64,000 bases of DNA from Zerene cesonia (GCF_012273895.1 NC_052114.1:10521927-10585926), one strand, 5' to 3'; shown: positions 54,501-60,656, numbered from the stretch's first letter. A program made the numbers and translations. Notes: a model not told the origin generated them from the letters alone.

Positions 54501-54715
54501 GTTAGAGGTAATGCCACCCACCTCCGCATGTACTGGAACTTGATGACGATGAAGATGAGCAGCGAGTTGGCGAGCAGCGAGGCGGTGAGCACGAGCACGT
54601 ACAGCACGATGAGCAGCACGTCGGGCCGGTAGAACACGTCCAGCACCATCGGTGCCACCTCCCACAGCGGCGCCGACGCGTTCGCGCCCGACGCGTTCAG
54701 CCCGCGCAGCGCCAT
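2215..54715 (-). CDS. Class A neuropeptide-type GPCR, five exons, 3' end off window
   Basis: Gene-level entry joining exons 54715-54522, 19524-19382, 17023-16797, 3374-3269 and 2312-2215. Together they give 256 residues in one open frame, with GT donors and AG acceptors throughout. The product is a plasma-membrane seven-helix receptor of the rhodopsin family. Visible landmarks: two N-terminal NAS glycosylation sequons (N7, N12), Asn50 in TM1, Asp78 in TM2 (LSVADLL), the ECL1 tryptophan W98, Cys105 at the top of TM3, DRY at 129-131, W157 and P166 in TM4, Cys198 in ECL2 (FCTEKWP) and P223 in TM5. From family knowledge these predict peptide ligand binding and G-protein coupling. TM6 (CWxP), TM7 (NPxxY) and the tail are not in the window, so the model is 3'-partial rather than broken. 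It resembles the broad neuropeptide FF/orexin/CCK/QRFP-like group of insect receptors; the exact orthologue is not resolved. Class A GPCR is very secure, the ligand is unknown. Confidence 0.93.
2313..3268 (-). other. Intron 4 of the GPCR (956 bp)
   Basis: Short AT-rich intron separating the two halves of TM5. It contains a minus-strand fragment of the Lepidopteran repeat at about 2985-3125. Nothing else is recognisable. Confidence 0.85.
2985..3125 (-). repeat. Lepidopteran dispersed repeat fragment
   Basis: The minus strand reads AAGTGGACTGGGAAGGGTGA then GGAAAAGGAAACGGGCC, the middle module of the repeat seen at 51317 and 61054, followed by a degenerate 3' part. Confidence 0.55.
3269..3374 (-). 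CDS. GPCR exon 4: ECL2 cysteine and TM5
   Basis: Codes residues 189-223 plus the first base of codon 224. Contains the ECL2 sequence VERSVEFCTEKWPDSIRKEL, whose Cys198 is the expected disulphide partner of Cys105. TM5 follows (YGTFSFIIVYAVPG) with the conserved P223. The acceptor is CTTTCAG|GTG at 3375 and the donor is CCAG|GTCAGAG at 3268 (phase 1). This exon has no starting Met and is only 106 bp, so simple Met-initiated ORF finding misses it. It was found by looking for the missing ECL2/TM5 between exons 3 and 5. Confidence 0.9.
5630..5700 (-). mobile_element. LINE-type 3' end, short copy
   Basis: The minus strand reads GACGATTCAAAGGTGCTCTA then GAAAAAGTCTAATTAAGTAA and ATAAATG. It aligns with the end of the 41750 element. 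Confidence 0.45.
5795..6005 (+). mobile_element. Helitron-like element (family B) with GACT repeat
   Basis: Begins with a (GACT)n tract (5798-5820), then GATCAACGTACAACCCAAAC, CACTGAACGGATCGG, AAGGATTTTGATAAATTCTA and ends GCGGGCAATAGCCAGTTG. It aligns in order with 25040-25254. Confidence 0.55.
5798..5820. repeat. (GACT)n microsatellite
   Basis: Nearly six tandem GACT units at the 5' edge of a Helitron-like copy. Confidence 0.85.
6370..7727 (-). mobile_element. Helitron-like element(s) spanning assembly gap
   Basis: On the minus strand the left flank ends with GCGGGAAACAGCTAG (6370-6384), a family B type 3' end. The right flank, read on the minus strand, carries GACTGATTGACCGATC, CAACGCA and CTACTGGACCAATCGGG, resembling the family B 5' end. 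The 1000-N gap lies between, so one or more elements may be involved. Confidence 0.4.
6529..7528. other. Assembly gap, 1000 N
   Basis: Exactly 1000 N, so probably a placeholder of unknown true size. Three ORFs that read through it are meaningless. Confidence 0.98.
7840..7990 (+). mobile_element. Helitron-like element, degenerate
   Basis: AGTAATATTATACCTAAATG then CGAATGTAACTTTG, followed by a TTATTCACGC segment and GATGAAATTTAGTAGGTACA, is a diverged family A 5' half. Confidence 0.35.
9957..10135. repeat. Foldback (MITE-like) element
   Basis: GAAGTGAAACTT (9957-9968) is repeated in inverted orientation as AAGTTTCACTTC (10124-10135), about 180 bp end to end. The interior (GGTAAGAGACACAAATAC, AATGAAGCCGGCAAAGAATG) has a conserved look. 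I see no clear target-site duplication and no transposase. Confidence 0.45.
11130..11161 (+). mobile_element. Helitron-like 3' terminus abutting 11162 copy
   Basis: CACGCGGGCGGAACTGGGAC then GCGCAGCTAG is a family-A type 3' end finishing exactly where the next copy begins. Confidence 0.5.
11162..11378 (+). mobile_element. Helitron-like element (family A), well preserved
   Basis: Starts TCCTACTCATATTATAAATG and ends TACGCGGGTGAAACCGCGGG, GCCGCAGCTAG before T. The 3' end contains the short hairpin CGCGG-GTGAAA-CCGCG. It is the best-preserved copy in the window and directly abuts another terminus on its left. Confidence 0.7.
11530..11802 (+). mobile_element. LINE 3' UTR, second copy of the same family
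   Basis: ACGGTTGCCTGGAAGAGATT, a hairpin ATTGCTT-TT-AAGCAAT (11665-11680), then CAATAAAGTGTTATAAATAA and a short AAATAAATA tail. It matches 48259-48595 in order but carries only the 3' UTR. The 66-codon ORF over it is not a gene. Confidence 0.65.
12422..12511. repeat. (AT)n microsatellite, about 90 bp
   Basis: Uninterrupted TA dinucleotide run. The antisense Tyr-Ile repeat ORF crossing it is an artefact. Confidence 0.95.
13575..13715 (-). mobile_element. Helitron-like element, degenerate
   Basis: TCCGGCTTCGCCCGTG, then AAAATCGGTAACGTAGTTCC and TTAGTTTAGA follow the same order as the 17430 copy. Confidence 0.35.
16580..16735 (+). repeat. Lepidopteran dispersed repeat beside GPCR exon 3
   Basis: Contains GTCCATGAGCATCTGGAGAG, GTCGATTGCAGACCTTGCG and GAATAAAGGTAAGGACTGGG. 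These match the minus-strand copy at 37085-37275. It lies only about 60 bp from the exon 3 donor, inserted in the opposite orientation to the gene. Confidence 0.65.
16797..17023 (-). CDS. GPCR exon 3: TM3 with DRY, TM4, start of ECL2
   Basis: Codes residues 113-188. Reads GVAVSSSVFTITAMSVDRYL, the classic end of TM3 with DRY at 129-131. ICL2 follows, then an alanine/leucine-rich TM4 (ALLAALWLVALAVFAPLL) with W157 and P166, and the start of ECL2 ending at ...STDNGS. The acceptor is CTACGCAG|GG at 17024 and the donor is TCG|GTGAGTG at 16796 (phase 0). The open frame running on to 16491 beyond the donor is intronic read-through. GC content is very high, largely through G/C at third positions. 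Confidence 0.95.
17024..19381 (-). other. Intron 2 of the GPCR (2.4 kb)
   Basis: AT-rich intron between TM3 segments. It contains a degenerate minus-oriented Helitron-like copy at about 17430-17600. From 17600 to 19381 I see nothing recognisable. Confidence 0.85.
17430..17600 (-). mobile_element. Helitron-like element, degenerate
   Basis: The plus strand reads CGCCCCGACTTCGTCCGTCG, then TTCTCAAATCGTATCAGTAG, then ATAATATTAGTATAGATGAA. This is the minus orientation of a Helitron-like copy ending in the AATATTA 5' motif. Confidence 0.4.
19382..19524 (-). CDS. GPCR exon 2: TM2, ECL1 and top of TM3
   Basis: Codes residues 65-113 (codons 65 and 113 are split). Reads SVTNIFLVNLSVADLLVTLF and onward, through the TM2 Asp78, a TM2 proline (P87), the ECL1 aromatic pair around W98 (LLWYFGE), the disulphide cysteine Cys105 and the TM3 beginning (VNFLQG). 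The acceptor is TTGGCAG|C at 19525 and the donor is CAAG|GTGAGAG at 19381 (phase 1). The joining codon with exon 1 is AG+C, giving Ser, which produces the family-typical MRSVTN sequence across a roughly 35-kb intron. This agreement is strong evidence that the two exons belong together. Confidence 0.93.
22397..22576 (-). mobile_element. Helitron-like element (family C)
   Basis: Read on the minus strand it ends GCGTTTGCCGGGTGCAGCTAG. The interior contains the motif seen on plus as TTCATCAAAATCGGTGAAGC. It is flanked by short AT runs. Confidence 0.5.
24100..24240 (-). mobile_element. Helitron-like element, degenerate
   Basis: The plus strand ends TTATAATATTAGTAGGGATG, the reverse complement of a Helitron-like 5' end. 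The interior TACGAAATTTCACCAAAAAC is typical of these copies. Confidence 0.35.
24727..25038 (+). mobile_element. tRNA-derived SINE with (GAT)n tail
   Basis: Internal Pol III promoter boxes are intact. The A box TGGCTCAGTGG (24736-24746) fits TRGYNNARNNG and the B box GGTTCGAGACC (24780-24790) fits GGTTCGANNCC. The body runs through GGAAACCGGCATGTCC and CGTGGTGGATTATGGCC to GGCCTGTGTCCCTGCAGTGG, and ends in (GAT)6. The tail matches a separate fragment at 41235, as expected for a SINE sharing its 3' end with a partner LINE. The (GAT)n end suggests an RTE-type partner; that is inference. Confidence 0.8.
25040..25254 (+). mobile_element. Helitron-like element (family B)
   Basis: AATCAACGCACAGCCCAAAC, CACTGGACGGATCGGGCTG, AAGGATTTTGATAACATCTA and the end GCTGCGGGCAACAGCTTG match the 5795 copy. 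It lies immediately after the SINE tail. Confidence 0.55.
25752..25880 (+). repeat. Lepidopteran dispersed repeat, interrupted by 10 N
   Basis: TAGCGGGGAATTGAGCTGGT, TTCGCCTGATGGTAAGCGAT and ACCACCGCCCATTAAAATTC run into the 10-N gap at 25846-25855. Same family as the copy at 61054. Confidence 0.65.
25846..25855. other. Assembly gap, 10 N
   Basis: Ten N inside a copy of the Lepidopteran dispersed repeat. Confidence 0.98.
29635..29800 (+). mobile_element. Helitron-like element, degenerate
   Basis: TTCTGCTAATATAAATGC at the left, a (GTCT)n run at 29696-29711, and CTACGCGGGCAAAGCCGCGG at the right (an inverted GC-rich hairpin) give a diverged Helitron-like copy. Confidence 0.4.
32478..32560 (+). 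mobile_element. tRNA-like SINE head fragment
   Basis: The A-box match TGGTCGAAAGG (32489-32499) and near B box GGTTCAAATCG (32535-32545) are spaced as in a tRNA-derived promoter. No acceptor-stem pairing is evident, so this is a SINE remnant and not a tRNA gene. It shares TACGGTTCGTCAAAAAGACA-like sequence with 37566-37655. Confidence 0.5.
35592..35755 (+). mobile_element. Helitron-like element, degenerate
   Basis: TCCTATTACTGTTATAAACG then CGAAAGTTT at the left, ATTTGGTACA in the middle and CAACTTTTTACCC...CGCGAGTGAAACC at the right follow family A in order, with loss of the terminal CTAG. Confidence 0.45.
37085..37275 (-). repeat. Lepidopteran dispersed repeat, minus copy
   Basis: On the minus strand it starts with an A-rich run (37259-37275), then GTCGGCAATGGAGCTGGTGG, GACGCCTGATGGTAAGCGCT, GCCCATGAACATTTGG, and the purine-rich AAAGGAAAGGACTGGGTAGG end. 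It is a subfamily variant closest to the 16580-16735 copy. Confidence 0.7.
37566..37655. mobile_element. tRNA-like SINE fragment, possibly folded back
   Basis: Contains GGTTCGAACCC (37588-37598) and AATTCGAATCCC (37629-37640), two B-box-like motifs, around CGTCATTTCGCCGAACCGC. The minus strand resembles the 32.5-kb fragment. Two tRNA-like heads may lie in inverted orientation. Confidence 0.4.
41235..41297 (+). mobile_element. SINE/LINE 3' tail fragment
   Basis: AACCCTCATATGTGTGCCTG, TGTCCCAGCAATGGGAACAT and GGGCTGATGAC match the 3' end of the SINE at 24.98-25.03 kb. Only the tail is present, so it may be a 5'-truncated partner LINE or SINE. Confidence 0.55.
41750..41905 (-). mobile_element. 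LINE-type 3' end
   Basis: The minus strand contains GAGATTCTTGCCGGCTCTGT, CTGCTCTCCGAACCGGTGGT and, near the end, TCAAAAGTGCTTCTATAAGA and TCTAATTGAATAAATA. This resembles the 3' end of a common Lepidopteran non-LTR element (a recalled match, not tested). Confidence 0.5.
43447..43735 (-). pseudogene. LINE reverse transcriptase ORF, C-terminal fragment
   Basis: The minus-strand frame reads HFHRRTSRPTAGYHPFAVDV, then PFLRTKHFQISFINRTAKKW, NSLPTSVFPEKFNLGLFKKR and VNRLYL. The pattern 'F..RT...WNSLP..VFP....F.LFK..V' marks the extreme C-terminus of non-LTR retrotransposon ORF2 proteins (CR1/Jockey-like). The frame ends in TAA directly joined to an A-run (43441-43448 as T on plus), so the 3' UTR is essentially absent. 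The copy is 5'-truncated and inactive; the catalytic domain is missing. Confidence 0.75.
44366..44520 (+). mobile_element. Helitron-like element, degenerate
   Basis: CCTTATTAATATTTTAAATG then CGAAAGTGTGTTTGT matches the family A 5' end. The interior has diverged and no 3' end is evident. Confidence 0.4.
44928..45129 (+). mobile_element. Helitron-like element (family A)
   Basis: Starts TCCTACTTAATATTACGAAA and ends TACGCGGGTAAAACCGCGGG, GAGCAGCTGG before T, so the 3' end is CTGG (CTRR). The interior matches the copies at 767 and 11162 (TTTTTATCCCGATATTCC). Confidence 0.65.
46895..46927. repeat. Perfect 14-bp inverted repeat
   Basis: ACGTCGAATCAGGG (46895-46908) and CCCTGATTCGACGT (46914-46927) are separated by 5 bases. 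The centre also contains the palindrome GGGTATACCC. Confidence 0.8.
48061..48258 (+). pseudogene. LINE reverse transcriptase ORF, C-terminal fragment
   Basis: The plus-strand frame without a Met reads LLLLCTPAHRSNFYSSSFTV, then RAIQLWNALPESIRRAKTLC and SFKSLLKVHYLSMQ, with stop TAG at 48256-48258. The 'SFTVR...LWNALP.SIR......FK..LK..YL' pattern is the conserved C-terminal tail of Jockey/CR1-type LINE ORF2 proteins. It is 5'-truncated, so only this tail remains. A 3' UTR and (TAAA)n tail follow. Confidence 0.78.
48259..48595 (+). mobile_element. LINE 3' UTR with hairpin and (TAAA)n tail
   Basis: Continues the LINE fragment at 48061. It contains GGTTGCCTGGCAGAGATTGC and a small hairpin ATTGCT-GTCT-AGCAAT (48468-48483), then ACAATAAAGTATTATAAATA and a (TAAA)n tract at 48567-48594. 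The tail marks target-primed insertion. Confidence 0.7.
48567..48594. repeat. (TAAA)n microsatellite
   Basis: About seven tandem TAAA units forming the LINE tail. Confidence 0.85.
49125..49375 (-). mobile_element. Helitron-like element (family C)
   Basis: On the minus strand it ends AGTCGCGGGTACAGCTAG. On plus the order is CTAGCTGTACCCGCGACTTC, then CAAGTTTGATCAAAAT, then an AT-rich end. It is similar in layout to the 22397 copy. An antisense ORF inside it is not a gene. Confidence 0.5.
49812..49880. other. GC-rich pocket inside intron 1
   Basis: GACAGCGGCGCCGCAAAGCA then GTCCGCGCGGTTGCCGCCCG stands out in the AT-rich intron, with composition like the GPCR exons. No receptor motif is encoded on either strand. 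An alternative exon, enhancer or repeat fragment are all possible. Confidence 0.25.
51317..51505 (+). repeat. Lepidopteran dispersed repeat, 5' part
   Basis: GCGGGCAATCGAGCTGGT, then GGCTGATGGTAAGCCATCAC, CCGCCCATGAACATCCGCAG and the purine-rich middle ending GGAAAAGGAAACGAGCC. Same family as 61054-61345; the 3' module is missing. Confidence 0.7.
54248..54300 (-). repeat. Lepidopteran dispersed repeat, short fragment
   Basis: The minus strand reads ATGGTAAGCGATTACCACCG followed by TTTCCCATGTG, the core of the repeat family. It lies about 220 bp downstream of exon 1. Confidence 0.45.
54522..54715 (-). CDS. GPCR exon 1: N-terminus and TM1
   Basis: Codes residues 1-64 plus two bases of codon 65. 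The start is the Met at 54715 (MALRGLNASG). It gives a short extracellular N-terminus with two N-glycosylation sequons, followed by a hydrophobic TM1 from about residue 33 to 58 containing the conserved Asn50 (LLANSLLIFIVI) and a basic, aromatic first intracellular loop (KFQYMR). The donor AG|GTGGGT follows at 54521 (phase 2). The same frame stays open to an upstream Met at 54802, which would add 29 residues. I prefer 54715 because the GC-rich, exon-like composition begins near 54754, where there is a weak possible acceptor (GAGCAG|GG). The exon stands out as GC-rich against AT-rich flanks. Confidence 0.88.
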
Positions 54716-54802
54716 CGCACGCGCCACACTCCACTCGCGACGCGATACACTTCCCTGCTCCAAGGTTACCACGATCTGGCCATAACACCACGTTTCATGC
54801 AC
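54716..54802 (-). other. Alternative N-terminal extension or 5' UTR of the GPCR
   Basis: In-frame open extension of exon 1 starting at a Met at 54802 and adding 29 residues (MHETWCYGQI...). It has no convincing signal peptide. A weak acceptor-like GAGCAG|GG at 54755 lies inside it. If that acceptor is used, this segment is partly intron and partly 5' UTR, and an upstream non-coding exon is needed. Confidence 0.35.
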
Positions 54803-57644
54803 ACTTTGAACGTAACCGCATCGTTCAAGACGACTCAGACGATATCCATTAATGTCGAATTAGTTCATAAATAGAGTGCAGAGCATAAATGAACAATAAA
54901 GTATATGTATAACGATCGAACTTTTGTGAAATATTTATTTGTAGAGTGAGCGTACAGTGGGCACAGTTGGTATGAGCTCACATCGAAGTCATCCGTATGC
55001 TCGGAACAGTGTCGACTCCAGTCATTGTGTTAACAACGTTTTAACCTTAGAAACTATTCAGACATTAGGGATACGAGCACTAATCACAATTGTTCATTAC
55101 TTCTCATGCGTAGATTTTAAACGTTTCTAACCAAATGAATTATTACCTGTAATTAGTCGCGGGTGGATACTGAAAACTTTATTTCCCATCCGATCGCACT
55201 ATCTCGCTGACAATATATTTCTTTTAATTTCCTCCAAGAACTGTTTAAGCCATGAAACTTTATACATGAAACTTTTAGAATACTTAAAATACTTCAAACT
55301 ATTAAAACAAATGGCATCTGAATTAATTTAAGACTCCTACACGTCGCGATAACTCAATGTGATGCAAAATATTCGTTTAACTTAGAATTTATTACGATCA
55401 AGAACGTCACAACAGAATTTACGACATATATTGAACAGTTAAATTTATGAACTAGCATTAAAGATGTTTGCTACTTAATGCGACGAAGTTAAAATTTCCT
55501 TTTTACTTATCACTAAACTGCAGTTCAACGTCTTAATAAAAGCTAAGTAGTAATAAAAAGTACGAGAATACTCCGCAGGTCTCGCCGGCATGCGATTCAG
55601 GAGAGACTATTTAAATAAGTAACCCGTATTTATACAGGATTCACTTAAGTGGCAATTTAGCATAAACCCTTGTCTAATTGCATCGAAACAAATGTCGAAG
55701 AACTCTGCAAATAGCTTTATTCGGAAGTTCAAGCCTCCAGCGATACTACGTCATCTTGGAATTAATTCGATGAGCATTTAAGTTATTGATGAGATAATGG
55801 TTTGACTCCGGACTCAAGTGAAAGAGAAGAAGAGTGGGAATGAGACGAAAATCTCTACGAATAACTCGATATTCCTGAAAATTTCATTTAATTTTACCGT
55901 CTCTAACCAAAGCATTAAAATGTATATATAGTATCTACATTACATATATAATTGAACAATCGTCAAATATGGTTTTGAAATCATTGCAGATCGTTAAAGT
56001 AACATGAAATTATTAAAAATAATAAATAATTTATAGAGATTTTAAAGCAAAGATAGTAATTGAATGTTTACTACTTCTGCCTTTGACCGGCGCGTCGTAA
56101 CTGAAACCACTCGTAAAAAGGGAACGTTAATAAGATATCTCGTCAAACAAATTAGCGAAAATCGCTTCACCTACAAATATTGAAAATATCGTAAAGTCGT
56201 GTTAATAAAAGATGCTAAGAAAATAAAATTTCATTGGAACGTATGTGCCTTAGCCGCGTGAGTAGAGAGCTCAGAATCGCACATGTCCCCAATTGCTAAC
56301 ATTTGTATATACTACATTTCCGTACAACTTTGATGTGACTCAGTTCAAAGAGATTTTTATTTGAGTATAAAATGATATAATTTAATTTCTCTGCATACTT
56401 TGAGCGTTCATGTCTCTCGGATACGCATATATTTTCCCTCAACAATTTTTGATGTTAAATGCTGCAAGCTGCTTGACTCGCGAATTAAAGACTAGCAATT
56501 TGTCATAAAACATGAGCCGTTTTCCATCTACTTTATATGATTATATCGAGTGTTAAATTGCTAACCTAACCTGCAAATTACGTTTAGTTTGTAGAGTAAC
56601 AAAATGTATATAAATAAGTTTTTATTCCATTTTTCAATTAAAAATGACACTTAAAATGACCACTAAAAGTATTAGTGCAAGAATGTCGTTATCCTTCTTT
56701 TCCGTGATTGACTTTTCTTTAAAAACAGCACTGTCTGCAAACACGTGTGTGATAGTCTGACATAAATACGAGATGTTTTCTAATCCCTAAGACTTCCAAT
56801 TATTTTTTCTAAAGTATCAATTTCTTTCAACCGAAAATTTCAGTAAGCCCTTTTTAAATGATAGTTTATAATTAAAAGTAATTTTTCTTCTCTTTGGCTC
56901 CGTTTCCGAGTACCTACTATAATTTTTCTAATATTCCTTTTCCACTTTTAAATGGACGCCTGTTGTACACAAGAAACTACAGTGCTATTGCGAGCAATTT
57001 TTATTTTAACTAATTACGATGTTTGCGGACAACACACATTGCATAACCAATAAAATCTTACATTTACTGGTGTTCTTCAATATTTATAATTCTTCCCTCC
57101 AAAAAGCTAGAACAACTCCAAATTCTTAAATGGTATTAAACAATAACAATTTCCCATCAAATAAATAGAATAAGTATTCCCATAGTGTCCGGTCCTTAGT
57201 TTTAATTTGGAGCTGACCGTTTAACAGCGTTACAGGCTCCGCTGTAACAATTATGTCGAATCAGTAATCTTTTTTTTGAATTGAATTGACAAGACATTTG
57301 AATAAATTTTGATTTCACATTATGTTATACCTTAGCTGTAACTATACTGTCTGTATTTATCTACTGTTTTGTATATTTTTTTTAATAAATGTTTTTCTAT
57401 TAAATTTTCTCCTTTGACTGCACAAGCCGTATGTGGAAAGTTAGTCTAAAGCTGTCTTATAAAAAGCGTGTAAAAACGACAGCATATGTCGACGTGAAAC
57501 AAGACGGAGTAATAAGCAAATGTAAACCCTAACCCTATCCAATTCTCTTTAATATACAAGCTTTACATCCCTGAGTCTCATAATATTATAATACACATAT
57601 TTGACACAATAAGACGACATCTCGCTCGAGATAGACAAGTGATT

Positions 57645-57705
57645 TACACCAGATTGGTGTACAATATCTCGTGACGTCACGCCACACCCGCCCACACCCG
57701 CGCTA
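57645..57705. promoter_or_regulatory. CRE-like palindrome with CCACACCC repeats
   Basis: A 12-bp perfect palindrome CGTGACGTCACG (57670-57681) contains the full cAMP-response element TGACGTCA. Next to it are two CCACACCCG/CCCACACCCG motifs. Just before it is a 7-bp inverted repeat (TACACCA-GAT-TGGTGTA, 57645-57661). The cluster lies about 3 kb upstream of exon 1 in a locally GC-rich patch. Regulatory function is inferred from motif identity. Confidence 0.3.
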
Positions 57706-57921
57706 CGCGCTAATCAACCGCTACGGTGCAAGATTACACTCATTTAGGAAATTTTACATAAACCTTACCTAGATCCTGGCAAAGCTGGTTCTTAATATAA
57801 TAACTTTTTATGCATATTACAATTCAGAACAAAGAAAATAACACAAATAAAAACATTCTTCCTTCATCTGCATCTTACGAGATACAACCAAAGAATTTAT
57901 ATTCATTTATACTAATATTAT

Positions 57922-58921
57922 NNNNNNNNNNNNNNNNNNNNNNNNNNNNNNNNNNNNNNNNNNNNNNNNNNNNNNNNNNNNNNNNNNNNNNNNNNNNNNN
58001 NNNNNNNNNNNNNNNNNNNNNNNNNNNNNNNNNNNNNNNNNNNNNNNNNNNNNNNNNNNNNNNNNNNNNNNNNNNNNNNNNNNNNNNNNNNNNNNNNNNN
58101 NNNNNNNNNNNNNNNNNNNNNNNNNNNNNNNNNNNNNNNNNNNNNNNNNNNNNNNNNNNNNNNNNNNNNNNNNNNNNNNNNNNNNNNNNNNNNNNNNNNN
58201 NNNNNNNNNNNNNNNNNNNNNNNNNNNNNNNNNNNNNNNNNNNNNNNNNNNNNNNNNNNNNNNNNNNNNNNNNNNNNNNNNNNNNNNNNNNNNNNNNNNN
58301 NNNNNNNNNNNNNNNNNNNNNNNNNNNNNNNNNNNNNNNNNNNNNNNNNNNNNNNNNNNNNNNNNNNNNNNNNNNNNNNNNNNNNNNNNNNNNNNNNNNN
58401 NNNNNNNNNNNNNNNNNNNNNNNNNNNNNNNNNNNNNNNNNNNNNNNNNNNNNNNNNNNNNNNNNNNNNNNNNNNNNNNNNNNNNNNNNNNNNNNNNNNN
58501 NNNNNNNNNNNNNNNNNNNNNNNNNNNNNNNNNNNNNNNNNNNNNNNNNNNNNNNNNNNNNNNNNNNNNNNNNNNNNNNNNNNNNNNNNNNNNNNNNNNN
58601 NNNNNNNNNNNNNNNNNNNNNNNNNNNNNNNNNNNNNNNNNNNNNNNNNNNNNNNNNNNNNNNNNNNNNNNNNNNNNNNNNNNNNNNNNNNNNNNNNNNN
58701 NNNNNNNNNNNNNNNNNNNNNNNNNNNNNNNNNNNNNNNNNNNNNNNNNNNNNNNNNNNNNNNNNNNNNNNNNNNNNNNNNNNNNNNNNNNNNNNNNNNN
58801 NNNNNNNNNNNNNNNNNNNNNNNNNNNNNNNNNNNNNNNNNNNNNNNNNNNNNNNNNNNNNNNNNNNNNNNNNNNNNNNNNNNNNNNNNNNNNNNNNNNN
58901 NNNNNNNNNNNNNNNNNNNNN
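57922..58921. other. Assembly gap, 1000 N
   Basis: Exactly 1000 N. The last bases before it (ATACTAATATTAT) look like a Helitron-like 5' end. Confidence 0.98.
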
Positions 58922-60656
58922 GATTCGAAATTCAAATGTAATATTTTTTTATAATTAAGTGTAACAGTATTTATGGCCAGACTAAGTATATAATAATAGG
59001 GGATCTCAGGAACTCCTGAACTGATTTTAAAAATTTTTTTCACCCTTGTATTTGTGCGTAATTCCTAATTACCTTTTATATTATTTATGAGGAATTCAAT
59101 TAAATTTCATTTGCTTAAAATTCATCTATCAAGTCAAAACTGTGATCACAACATTTTGGCATGAGAGCACCAATACCATGTGGAAATTTTAAATTGAAAC
59201 TTTCGAATAAGCATATTATGTCAAAAGCTAATTATTTATTTTAAAAAACCTCATTCGAATAAAAATGTTTCAATATTTAATAATACATCGCCACGATTAA
59301 CTATGTTTTTATCTACACACTTATCCTATTTGATAGAAAAATAAAAACAGTTCTAAGAATCTGCTTTAAAAACCCTGTAATGTTTTGCACATAAAAATGT
59401 CATTAGGATCTATAATCCTTGTACGGAAGCATTTCGATCATAAAAACAAACATAAAAACGAAATAAAAAGGCTAAATTCCATTTTAAAAGCTTTTAGTTG
59501 CTTCACGAACCGCTCTAATATATTATATTATTATGTATCCTTTCCATTGTAGATGTTATTGATATTTGTTTTGTACTGAGTTTTACAAATTTCGTAGCTT
59601 ATGTAAAGGATGGTTTCATATATTGCAAGCCAATCCATCGACGAGAAAATTCGAAGCAAATCAAAACGAATCTCTCGCAATTTACGGTATCAAATTGGAA
59701 GAGTTAACTCGGCGCTATTTTGCGAATTATTTTTAATAACGTTTTATTACGAATTTAAATACCAATCGTTCCTACCTTATATTTTTATCAAAGTAATCAA
59801 AAGACATTGGTTATTATTAGAAACAAAAATAATTAATTCATTCATTAATTATAGTAATTAATTCATTAGCACACCATTTTATCGTAAATTCTTTATTGTA
59901 ACTATATTTTCAAAATAAGATATTCATAAAAATATATAATCATAGACAATTTATTTTGAAATATTGTTGGTAAAGTGTATAAAAAATAATCTCATTACCA
60001 TCATTTTAATTTCTTCTATTATAGCATTAAGTTTCGTTGAACTTTGAACCTTATTTAAAACAGACGTTTCAGAAACTTTTCAATTCATGGCATATTTGTT
60101 TACACTTTATACAGATTATCTAATACGCTACAATATATATATTTTATATCTTTTATTACAATGTTTAAATATGGACGCGGGCATTTACAACTTTACACGA
60201 AAATTTGAAATTATCAGATTCAATATTGGAAATAGTCTTAAGTTAATAGTATCGAAACTGTTAAACTGTTTGGCTTCGCGCAGCAAATTAAATGTCAAGC
60301 TTGAACGAGTTCACTGACTGGATTCAACCGGGCGGTTAATTTAAAGGACATGACTCAAAAGTTAATTTACATCAAATATTGACGTTCATTAAAAACATTT
60401 CATACATATACAAAATAACGTCTAATGTAATCATAAATCTGTGAATTATTCTGTTCTAAAAAAATAGGCTGCTTTACTGCTGTTGTATTTTTTTAATGGA
60501 ATATTTACGGTCAATTTAAAGAAGCATTGTAGCCGCGACTTCAAATGAAAAGTAAAAATGAATGTCAGTAAAATCCCTTATAAACTTTGCATTAAACTAA
60601 ATAAACAATATACATACTACTTTAAAGTCAATTTAGTACTCTCAACGTGAGCTTAC

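Larger units (their letters stand above)
19525..54521 (-). other. Intron 1 of the GPCR (about 35.0 kb)
   Basis: Very long first intron between TM1 and TM2 exons. It holds the SINE at 24.7 kb, LINE remnants at 41.75, 43.45 and 48.06 kb, tRNA-like fragments at 32.5 and 37.6 kb, several Helitron-like copies and several Lepidopteran repeat copies. GC-richer unassigned pockets occur near 20.45, 31.05, 40.55, 49.82 and 50.68 kb. The remaining stretches (19.6-22.3, 22.6-24.1, 25.9-29.6, 29.9-32.4, 32.6-35.5, 35.8-37.0, 37.7-41.2, 42-43.4, 45.2-48.0, 49.4-51.3 and 51.5-54.2 kb) show no gene I can support. Confidence 0.8.

Noticed and set aside
2215..54715. Naming the receptor trissin, allatotropin or CNMamide receptor
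   Set aside because: My recollection of those families does not match closely enough, and no search could be run.
54498..54852. Other-frame ORFs over exon 1 (Arg/Ala-rich)
   Set aside because: They are compositional shadows; only the frame with TM1 and N-glycosylation sites makes sense.
57810..59043. Two ORFs of about 380 codons across 57.8-59.0 kb
   Set aside because: They are open only because of the second 1000-N gap.
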